Notes under the pieces: generated by a model
The model's input: only the letters and a program-made list of their open reading frames with translations
Told to the model about the DNA's origin: nothing
Database searches by the model: none
Shown here: positions 56,401-64,000 of the stretch, one piece after another
How the letters are laid out: each line of letters begins with the position of its first letter
Numbering within the stretch: position 1 is the first letter of the stretch
Program-made: the position numbers and the translations under genes
NCBI GenBank assembly: GCA_002221725.1
Contig: NJFT01000194.1
Span: 1-64,000, forward strand
DNA from: Scedosporium boydii
Lineage: Eukaryota; Ascomycota; Sordariomycetes; Microascales; Microascaceae
DNA length: 64,000 bases
Direction of reading: 5' to 3'

Positions 56401-56671
56401 TGAGCTTGCAGATCGAGCTATTGCAGCTTTTTATCGATCCCTCGATGGTGTTGAGAAGATCTGGATCGATAGGGCGAAATTTGCCGTTGGAAATATAGCT
56501 GTCGATAAACTTGAGTGAGTCGAGGAGGCAGTTGAGCTTTTTAGCAGTGTTTTCGATGTTCGATTTCTGATCCCTGAAGCGTCTGAGGTAGTCAATCAGA
56601 CCCTCTGTGACGAAAAGGCCGAGAGACACGATGCCGACCGCGGATCCGGTTACAGAAAGTGGGTCAGCCAT
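53447..56671 (-). CDS. NACHT-ankyrin NLR (STAND) protein (1055 aa)
   Basis: A fungal NOD-like receptor; relatives act in heterokaryon incompatibility and innate recognition. Exons 56671-55404 and 55346-53447 are separated by a 57-nt intron (GTACGT...TTGCAG) that keeps the frame open if retained; splicing gives AKGVFRWVECQF, which matches the family. The start MADPLSVTGSAVGIVSLGLF is the usual N-terminus of fungal STAND proteins (Helo_like_N type). The NACHT has a P-loop at 221-229 (GFAGSGKSV) and Walker B at 317-327 (VYILLDALDES), and then SVRIAHFSVQEYLES. From about residue 700 there are eleven ankyrin units of 33-37 residues, nearly identical (GNALQAASSEGYEAIVRLLL, then EKGADVNAQGG). The first unit lacks about ten residues. 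An in-frame TTG upstream could extend the ORF by 88 codons, but MADPL is the family start. Confidence 0.93.
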   Translation of the reverse strand: MADPLSVTGSAVGIVSLGLFVTEGLIDYLRRFRDQKSNIENTAKKLNCLLDSLKFIDSYISNGKFRPIDPDLLNTIEGSIKSCNSSICKLKAANEEFVPPSTRSISATARAMRLRLTYPFSEGTLKKLEEDVDTAISCLKLALQALQKHDNNEMKLLLDLVRAVQISSDIRDWLKAPDASVEYNAAFKKKREHPSTGLWFVQGPSFSSWLENLNSFLWLNGFAGSGKSVLCSTAIQSTFSHRGANKRIAIAFFFFVFNDKSKQDASAMLRALILQLSTQLEDRSSLLELHNRYRDASPPNDALVEYLHQLIGMFDHVYILLDALDESPRDMSGKRKEVLNVLVEMRNWAEPSLHLMVTSRDEPDIREKLSAPRDKIISMWNECVDHDIASFVSKHLRDSGEFQVWEDDYDKIEMAFTSRAKGVYVFPRFLFIDRNLLTCRCRFRWVECQFKALENCPQSDDELDELLDSLPDSLDKTYERILLNINPKSVKYVQPLLTLLCYAKRPLTVPELRDAIAVDLSEPPQFKPGRRLKTVDAIRRVCPEFIEVDEQPDGKRPSVRIAHFSVQEYLESGRLSSEIAKFSVETQDAHTQIASICLTYLLEPELHESTNPEEEYPLALYAAETWHKHLIDGYKTDDFAECQIMRLFQNTKAFESWVTVWNIDDYKGEKPTGAIPSPIYYTSLIGLDSVLTKLLHSRVGNISDVNAQAGKFGNALQVASVQLLLEKGADVNAQGGWYGNALQAASSEGYQAIVRLLLEKGADVNAQGGRYGNALQAASSKGYQAIVQLLLEKGADVNAQGGYHDNALEAASSKGCQAIVRLLLEKGADINAQGGGYRNALRAASHEGHEAIVQLLLEKGADVNAGGGHYGNALQVASSGGHEAIVRLLLEKGADINAQGGYFYGNALQAASSEGYEAIVQLLLEKGADVNARGGHYYGNALQGASARGREAIVRLLLEKGADVNAHAQSGDYLRYGNALLAASSEGYEAIVRLLLEKGADVNAQGGSKCGNALQAASSEGYEAIVRLLLEKGADVNAQSGGKYGNALRAASSEGHEAIVGLLLENGAEAKGRE
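53455..54560 (-). repeat. Tandem ankyrin-coding repeat array (about 99-111 bp units)
   Basis: Eleven consecutive units of about 99-111 bp within the NLR reading frame share long identical blocks, such as GGCGCCCTTTTCGAGAAGCA and GATGGCCTC. Length changes between units are multiples of three. The sequence similarity is high enough to imply recent duplication or homogenisation, as known for the repeat domains of other fungal NLRs. Confidence 0.93.
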
Positions 56672-59600
56672 GACACGAGGCACCGCAGTTGGTCTTGCTG
56701 GTAGTCCGATTGAGAGCTTTCTTCTGGGGTTGTTGGAAGTCGACGCTGGATCGACTGGTATTTCTCGGCGATGAATGTCCGTTGGATTTGGATAAGCTAG
56801 TATTGCTCGATGATGAATGTCGGTGAGGCTGGATGGAGTGGCAGGGGAAGCCCGACGACAAATTTCAGTTGGGCTTGGATAGATAGACCAGGCTGCGCAT
56901 CTGGCATGGTGGGCTTGGTTAGCCCAGTCATCCAATCAGTGCCTGGCTGCATCTCGGGGATGATGGCGAGACTCTGCTCACCTCAAATCCAGGGCGGGGT
57001 AAAGTGCTGCATGCCACGACCAGGCGTCATATCGCTGCCAACAGCCAGGCCGGGCTACACAAGACCCAGATCCACGTCCACAATGGCACGAAGAGTGACG
57101 CGCGACGGGGACAGTTGGCGTTGAGAGGGCGCGTTTCAACCCGTCCTGGTCACGGTATAGTCCAAACAAGTATCAGGCCGATGGGGCGGCTGCCAACTTC
57201 GATTTCTTATCCTTTGCTGGAAGTGCATAAAACAGGCATTCTCATGCCGCCAAGCACAGCCCACGGCTCACTGTGGACAATCCACAATCGAGCTTGAGAT
57301 AGCCGAATCTCCAGGGCAAGGCCATGGTTGACTCGCCGAATAAAGAGCTCGAGGAGCGCGCAGTATCTTCATCGGCGTCTTTGCTCAACTAGCGGGGCGT
57401 TACTTTCTTATGTTTCCTTCTTGTTCTTTCACATGTCTCGATCTTTATTACCGGACTCATCTTACTCTCCCTCCTTGTGCTTGCCCCACGTTCCTCTCTT
57501 CCTTTGCTCAATCATCCAACCCTTCTTCGGTCTATTTCTTGAGGTGACGTTGCTAGGACCTGGCCCGTGTGGCGCAGACCGCTGCTCCGATGACAACAAC
57601 CCACCTTGTGATCCGGCCGCTAGCGATCTCGGGAAGGCAACTTGACATTCTGACGCCAAACACGCGCTTACAAAGTTTCTTGTTTAATTTTAAACTTGAT
57701 GAGAACACACTTCGCACTGTCCTTTTCCAACCATCGTGATGTATCGGTGTCGCAAAAGATCAATTGATGTCAAACTGTCGACGTCGACCAGACATCTCTT
57801 TCCCTGCATTTGCCTCTACCTCCCATCTCGATCCTCGAAGGCCAGTATCTTGCCTTGGAGTCGTCTCATGTACTACCAGCAACATTCCTGCCATTGTTAA
57901 TAGTATTTACTACAAGACTAGTCGCTGCATGAAACCAGAACGTCCTCCCTTTGGGAAACCCAGAGCACGTCTCTTCCCTCTTCAAAACTGGAGCGGCTGG
58001 TTCCAGTACTAGAAGCGACAGTCCCCGTCCCAGGGCAGATAGTGCAGACTTGTTGCTAGATCCACAAGACGCCAGATTCTCCATTATGTTTCGACGAGGG
58101 TCGAGGCTGACGAAAGATGGGGGGTTTGTGCTAAATAGCTTCTCGGACACCTTGGACATGAGCATCTTGTGCTCTTCACCGTGGCATGGGAATGGACATG
58201 GACGTGCTGAGATACGATCGGATCCAATCCCAGAGGGCCCTGTAATCGCCTGGCTGCTTCCACGCGAAGACCGCTAACCGACAGAGGCTCACCAGAGGAA
58301 CGAGCATGTCCAAGTTGATCGCCGGGGACAATAATAACGGAGGCAAATATCCCAAATAAGAAGATTCTGGCATCGATGTAGATGCCGAGCGCTAGCTGGC
58401 GGATGTTGTAGCCGTTATTACACATTGTGATTATTTCTGCAACAACAGCATCTAGTTTGTTCCTCTTGTGACGGCCATCCCGTCCCCGGGTGTTCGTTAT
58501 ACCCGCCCCAGCCCAAGCCCAAGCCCCTAACACCTCGTCTAAAGAGATGATGCCCTACTCTACACCACGGTAGGTTTAGCTTGATGTTCTCCAGATCGTG
58601 AAAGTCTCAGCTGAGCTGGCGACGAGGCCTACGCCCTCATCGAGACTTCCACTCGCCGTTTTCGCCCCAACGTCAGTCAACGATGTGTACTATCCGAGAG
58701 TGTCTTGTCCAAGCATCTCAACTACGTTGGTGCATTTTCTTACGAGGATAGTGCCCCCAGTTGTCCCATTTAATGACTTAATAAAGAAGTTTTACTTGAG
58801 CATCTATAGGCTCTTCGAAACTCGTTCGACAATTGACTCGTGTCAAGAGCACACAGTCAAGTACCTACAAACCTTCCGGCTTCCATTCCACTCCCAAACC
58901 GGCCGATCCGGGCTATTAAACATCGCCCACATGCTTGCCGGGACCGGTCCAGATGCGGTGCTCCGCGCCGTGTATATCCTCCCATCCTCCGAACCTCACT
59001 CTTTACTTGTTGTACCCTGGAAGAAGCAAACAAATCGGATATCCTATCTACTTCATACGAATCATTTCCCTATTTCCTACACGAAAAAGGCTATCGCCCA
59101 ACAATTTCTATTTCTTGTCTCTTACTTCGATTAGGGAAAAAAGCAGTGATTGGTGTACCTTTCGTCCCAGGTCAACAATCCATTGATAGCCACTCTTCGG
59201 CAGAGATCATGCAAGAAAGATCAAGACCAAGCGATGCCGCCATGTCGCTGAATTTCATTCCCGAGCTGCACGTTGGCGCTCTCTGTCTCAGCTGCAGCGT
59301 CCCCACAACTATCTTAGCATCTCCAAAAAAATATTGAATGATACATCTGCCTCAATCCGACAATCCAGTTTGGATGCTGTGATCATAATAAGCCTCAGCT
59401 CGACCCCTCTCCAATAATCTCCTCCCACCGAACAAACGCCGACAAGAAGCGTACCCTACAAAATCCCTTGCAGCTGCCAACAAAGAAAGAAGAAATGAAG
59501 CCAAATCTCAAGTCCATTTCCAGCCTTACGACCTCCTCCACTTCCCCGCTAATGCAAGTCTTCACTTCGCAAAATACCAAAAGAGACAAAGTAATTCAGA

Positions 59601-60602
59601 ACGGAGGAATCTGATTGGCTATCAAGTCGCATTAAATGACATGCAGAAAAGAAAAAAGCGCGACGCGAAAATTCGCGTCTCCTCCCGGCATTTGGGGTGT
59701 GGATTCGCGTGTCGAGACGCGTCTCTTTGACGCGTAAAGTGGCGAGACCCAAGAAAACGCCATATTTCCCACTTCTTTGGCTCGAGGAACTCGAACCCCA
59801 CCCCACGATGCCCATCTTGGTCGTTGCGTTTGCATCCGATCGATCGTTAATTGGACCCGAGCAAAGTTTGCTTCGCCTTCCCTCGTTTCCACTCCATTCC
59901 AGAGTCACTCCTCCTGTGGGGTTTCTGTCATAAGATCCCCAAAAAGTCGGGTGTTTTGGGGGGTGGTCGAAATTTGGGCCCGGTTCATCCGTTTCAGCTC
60001 CTTTGGCCATGGCCGCCATCCCCCCCAAATTTCTGCCCGTGTTCCCAGCCACCTCGTGTGCTGGGATAGGAATTAGGATAAAGTGAAAAAAATACCGCAA
60101 CCGAAAATATAACCAAAAAAAGAATAAACCAGAAACATGCAGAGCGCAAATATGTATGGTCGGAATATGTGCAAGAGGACGTCGCTGCGGGCAGACAATA
60201 GTGGATTGGAGTGAGAAGGGGAGGACGAGACATGAATGCAATCCGATGTCCCTCCTCCGCCGTACGTCGAGCGTCTAGTAGAGCAATGTCAACGCCTGCC
60301 AGCCCGCCGCCAGAAAACTCCCCCAAGGAATCAGCAAGTAGTGTAGTGGTGACAAAGGAAAAAAAGGTTGAGATTTGGAATGTCCAAGAAGAATGTATCG
60401 CCAAGAAAAAGGAAACAAAAGGGAGAGGAGCTCGACCAATAGAGGAAGTGATCCAAAAGGCAAGAAAGGCAAAAACAATCGGAACAAGAAACCGATAAAC
60501 ATGCAAAGCCGGTCTGCGGCTGGCTGTCGTGATAGCATGAAGAATTAAGGACAGACCCTAATAGATATTGTATAGGGTGTGATAAGATAATATGGGACAA
60601 CT
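56672..60602. other. 3.9-kb spacer between the NLR gene and the Whi5/Nrm1-type gene
   Basis: Immediately upstream of the NLR start is degenerate repeated sequence around GATGAATGTC (about 56690-56880). ORFs of 149 (minus, 58084), 178 (plus, 58598) and 230 codons (minus, 59549) have no recognisable features and start at non-ATG or poor-context codons in most cases. The MluI/E2F-like cluster at 59662-59735 is listed separately. Confidence 0.5.
59662..59735. promoter_or_regulatory. Cluster of MluI-box and E2F-like palindromes
   Basis: Within 74 bp: GACGCGAAAATTCGCGTC (59662-59679, 8-nt inverted arms holding CGCGAA on both strands), TTCGCGTG near 59704, GAGACGCGTCTC (59714-59725, perfect palindrome with ACGCGT at 59717-59722) and a second ACGCGT at 59730-59735. 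ACGCGT and CGCGAAA are the known targets of MBF/SBF-type G1/S factors. No recognised gene starts nearby, so the target is unknown. Confidence 0.5.
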
Positions 60603-61862
60603 TTAAACAAGTGGTTCATCAAAGGTTAGCCGCCGCCTCGCCACGCTCAGCGGCGTTCTCGTAGATGAAAGAGTGACTGGCGTCTTCCAAGGCTTCTGCG
60701 CCGGGCTTGGTGTGATGTTGACGAAATCGGAGAAGTCAAAGTTTTGCCCTGGGGTGTTGGGGAAAAGGCCGCTGCCTCCGGGCGTCACCATCATCGATGA
60801 TGGAAGAGCAAGATTGTTCTTGGGCGGGGGTGTGGACGGGGGCTCCATGTTCCTCCGAGAACCAACAGCAGGAGAAGGGGATGCGGCGAGGTAAAGTAGT
60901 AGATCGGCACCTTCTTCACCAGTCTTTGCGGCATCACCGAGGTCGTTCCCGTTCAACCTTTCCCCACTGCGCCGTCCGTTAAGAGGGCGGCTTCGCATGG
61001 GCGGTGTTCGTGGAGGAGATGAGCGAGGGCCAACGTTGAACGAATGCATCGGTAACATGTCATCTTCATCATCTGACTGCAAGAGGAGAGCGGGAGTTGT
61101 GAGGAACGAAACATTGGGGCCCGCCTGAGTCGTAAAATGCTGCTGCCGCCTTGGCTTAATTGGTGATGACTGTGCTAGTTGGTGCATGTCCTTCCACGTC
61201 GCATGTCCCGAAGGGAACGACTTATGAGCCGAGGGGGAGAGGCGATATCGTTTGCTGGGACTAAGATCATCAATGGTCTCTAGCGAACCCATATAACTTC
61301 GTTTTCGGTGACCAGTGCTGGGTCCGATGCTGTCCGAAAACATTGGGCCTGGGGCTTTAAGCGGCGAGCTCATGAGGGTTCGTGAGGGGTAGATATCGGA
61401 TGTGCTGCTGGACGAGTCGGAAAGGACGTCTCCCTCGATCAGCCTCCTCCGCCTGCGTTCTTCTTCGACTTTGGGTTCGATGGTATCGAGCGTAAGATCT
61501 TCCCAGCCATGCTTGGTTTTGAATTGCGCGAGGGCTAACCGGTTCTGTAGTCGTCGAGCAATCTGTGAATGGGGCGTGCACGCAAACGAGGCACCTGTGT
61601 CAGCCGGCGATTGTCCCAGGAGTAAAGGTGCAAAGGATTGGCCTGGAGATATATGACGGGTAGACGAGGTGTTTCGTAGAGTGAATGGATGGGGGTTCTT
61701 GTGCGCATTCGTCTCATATCCTCATGGTTCGGTGAGGGCGAGAATCTCGTCGTAACTAACCTTGCTAACTTCTGCCCTCTTCAACACCTTATCTGCGACT
61801 GAATCCTGCTGTTGCCATGTCGACGACATGTTCATACTCTGCTGGGGGTGCATATTGTCCAT
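60603..61862 (-). CDS. Whi5/Nrm1-type G1/S transcriptional repressor (353 aa)
   Basis: Exons 61862-61761 (34 aa) and 61562-60603 are joined by a 198-nt intron (GTTAGT...CACAG) as KRAEVSK|IARRLQNR. The key segment is residues 35-54: IARRLQNRLALAQFKTKHGW, matching the GTB (G1/S transcription factor binding) motif of the Whi5/Nrm1/Srl3 family. It is followed by a charged stretch, then a long disordered region with many S/TP sites (SSPIKPRR, TPPMR, TPPPK, SPAQKPWKTP, TRTPLS) suited to CDK control, and a basic end RRRLTFDEPLV. Members bind SBF or MBF on G1/S promoters and repress them until phosphorylated. The ATG at 61862 has the best context (GCCATGGAC); an in-frame ATG at 61907 would add 15 residues. 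Whi5 and Nrm1 are not separable from this sequence alone. Confidence 0.8.
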
Positions 61863-64000
61863 GGCTGCGATTGTAACATAGGCCGCACCTACGGACGGCC
61901 GAGGCATTCGTCTTCTCGACAATCGTAGAGGACCGCCGCTGTGTGCGTCGAAAATCTTGGTGTGAATGATGGTGGTGAAGTTGGTGGGCGGCTACCGAGG
62001 ATAGGGGAGGGGGGTGAAGAGGTAAGCTGACCAAAGGGCAATTTCCGTTTTTGTGGCAGTATAGGTATTGTAGCTAAAGCAATGCAGAGCAGAGCTCAAT
62101 GGGCGGCGATCAATGATTGATCCGGCACAATACGATCGAGGCTGGCGGGATTCTCTCGAACGAAGAAAATGGAATCGGAAAACTCTGAAGCTTCGATTGT
62201 ACATGCACGTCAAGTCCCAGGTTGAAAAAAAGACACCGAGACCAATGCACCAGTGATACAATTCAAATTGTACTTTGGAGACTGGAGACTGGAGACTAGA
62301 AACTGGAAGTGGAGGTGAAAATTTCTTGCACTGTTGGATGGGGGGAAGGTGCGACCCAGTAGGGTAGTGGCCGCTAATAGCCTGGCCAGCGTTGCTTCGT
62401 TGCTTCACCAATGCCTGGCTGAGAGGGTGCCAAAGTGCCAAAGTGGAGGGTTCACCAGAGGGTCCAAGCAAGTTCCATTCCGACCCAGAATTACCGGTGT
62501 CTCACAGATTGTGGGAGTGATTTCCCAGGTGCCAGTTGCAGCAAGCAGCGTATTATATCAAATATGGATGAGTAGCAACCGAGCATCAATTCCCGGAGCA
62601 TTTGGGGCAGTCCAAGACCCTTACTAGGCGAGGTGGTGCTCGCTGTTCACTCACCCGGTAATATATCACGCCGCAAAATTGAACTTGACATTCGATTCCT
62701 GTGGAAACCGGGACTGTCCCGCTTGTGTGATCATTACGGACAGTCGGTTGATCGACATACGCTGCCTAAGTATTATGTTGCCTATCCTGCCTGTTCCGTC
62801 GTGAAGTAGCAGTCTGCCCTGACTGCACACTTACTCGACATTGACGCGAGTCTTCTGCACGCAGGTACAAATTGCTGCTAATCGGCGAGGGGAGCTTCCT
62901 TGCATGCTGTTGCCGAGAAGAGACAAGAGACGACAGCTGCATTCGAAACTGCATCTCGCATATGCTGTTGACCAAGCGCTTGTGGTTCTCAAAGTAGGCT
63001 GTACTGATACTTTGTACAAGCGCACACAACTCCGACTTGGGATCTATGGTTAATTCGAATTTGGTGTCGTCAAAGCCTCCAAGGGATGGGACCGAGCGAC
63101 AGCGTAACCCCCGGCCTCTTCAAGGTGATGCCCATCTTTCCTTCAATATCTGGGCTGCCCCTAAAACTGTCAGCCAAATCTTAGCAACTGCGCCAGCTTC
63201 TTCTTGATGCATTGGCAAATGGCCTACTGGGCCGAGACTACTTTCCACTTGACATCACCACCGCTCGTAACTTTGCACCACTGGATCTTACTTGTACCAA
63301 GACTTCGTACCAAAATGATGGGCGCACCAGCAAATCCATTGTTTGAGAATGGTGGATATGAGCTAAGCCAAGATGCAACACTGGGCCTGGACTCGCTCGT
63401 TAACCCCGGACAAACAACCAATTAAGACCTTGTAACAACGCAAAGCCCCCGGCTCTGCGTAAATTACCAGGCCAGGGAGGAGAGAACTGAGATACCATTC
63501 GATGAGGAGGCTCCATCCCTGCAAGACAAAGTCCCTTTCTCTGTTGCTTTCGACATCCTCGATCAAGTCAGCTTCTTAGCCTATTCCGATGCTGCGAACA
63601 GGGCTGCCTCCTTGTGCGACTCTCCCCAGGGCTGAGATCCGTCTCCTTCAACCCCAGATCATGGAAGCCCAGTCAGTAAAGGTGCTCATCTCGACCCTTT
63701 CCCCCTATTTTTCTATCTTTTCTTTTTTGGTGTCCCGATGGCTTAATAATGCCTTCTCCGAAGTAAAGTCTGCACTCAAATCTCATAGCCCTTCGTACTT
63801 CAGAGCCCTGGTCAGAACTTCTCGTCGTGGAAAGCGGGTCAACAACACACATGCCTACTTCGTAGAGCCTCACAATGGGAGGCTATCCCGGGCTTCATGT
63901 GAACATTGACGAAGTACTTGTCTGCTCTTGACATATCAAAATGCGCTCAAGGAGCACGGAGGGAGCAATGAGCCATTCCGACGGTGTGAAACGGGCAGAT
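61863..64000. other. Upstream region of the Whi5/Nrm1-type gene and terminal spacer
   Basis: No further gene is supported to the window end. The first 500 nt should be the promoter and leader of the repressor gene. A short 7-bp tandem repeat and one TACTTCGTA copy (63856-63864) are present. Remaining ORFs are short and unlike known proteins. Confidence 0.5.
62276..62306. repeat. 7-bp tandem repeat (ACTGGAG)
   Basis: Three to four consecutive copies of ACTGGAG, with one diverged copy (ACTAGAA), lie upstream of the Whi5/Nrm1-type gene. Confidence 0.7.

Noticed and set aside
56672..56935. 88-codon N-terminal extension of the NLR
   Set aside because: It starts at TTG and precedes the family-typical MADPLSVTGS start; treated as upstream sequence.
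58084..58533. 149-codon minus-strand ORF with a hydrophobic stretch (IFLFGIFASVIIVPG)
   Set aside because: Neighbouring frames alternate without clean splice signals, and no family resemblance could be found; too weak to annotate.
58598..59134. 178-codon plus-strand ORF
   Set aside because: No recognisable motif, no promoter-like context, and overlapping ORFs in other frames; chance ORF more likely.
59549..60241. 230-codon minus-strand ORF across the MluI/E2F-like cluster
   Set aside because: No domain, odd composition, no good start context, and it spans the palindromic cluster; kept as spacer.

Overview
The window is nuclear DNA from a filamentous ascomycete (Pezizomycotina, most likely a Sordariomycete). 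Evidence: genes are split by short GT-AG introns of about 47-110 nt, leaders are pyrimidine-rich, start contexts are fungal, and families typical of filamentous fungi are present (an ApsB/Mto1-type microtubule organiser, a type I metacaspase with a Q/P-rich prodomain, and a NACHT-ankyrin NLR that begins with the usual MADPLSVTGS). No operons, rRNA, convincing tRNA or CRISPR were seen. All gene models below were spliced by hand from reading frame and splice signals.

Layout. 0-18 kb is a dense, mostly minus-strand housekeeping block: a PDAP1/PP28-type phosphoprotein (cut by the window edge), a 606-aa fungal protein with LRR-like segments, mitochondrial succinyl-CoA:3-ketoacid CoA-transferase, the small-subunit processome protein Utp22, and the membrane nucleoporin Pom152. 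19-24 kb holds a UCH37-type deubiquitinase (+) and an F-box/transglutaminase-like/YccV-like protein (-). A 4-kb spacer contains one possible small two-exon membrane protein. 28-35.4 kb has the coiled-coil ApsB/Mto1 gene and a seven-exon metacaspase in tail-to-tail orientation. A 7.4-kb gene-free stretch follows. Then come a 526-aa conserved-looking protein (-), a single-pass membrane protein with a long CT-rich leader (+), an NLR with eleven nearly identical ankyrin units (-), and a Whi5/Nrm1-type G1/S repressor (-).

How the genes relate. They are mostly independent eukaryotic loci, with loose themes: ubiquitin-linked turnover (UCH37-like, F-box), nuclear and spindle-pole structure (Pom152, ApsB), ribosome assembly (Utp22), cell-cycle entry (Whi5/Nrm1) and self/non-self recognition or cell death (NLR, metacaspase).

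Most interesting signals: (1) a compact cluster of MluI-box/E2F-like palindromes at 59.66-59.74 kb with no recognised gene, and a perfect double MluI box upstream of the 606-aa gene; (2) a 9-bp word, TACGAAGTA, with eight exact copies, all intergenic and far above chance; (3) a probable GC-AG intron in the F-box gene; (4) a small candidate mitochondrial-type protein hidden between two introns; (5) two promoter-like stretches leading only into very short ORFs; (6) a homogenised ankyrin array whose first unit has lost about ten residues.
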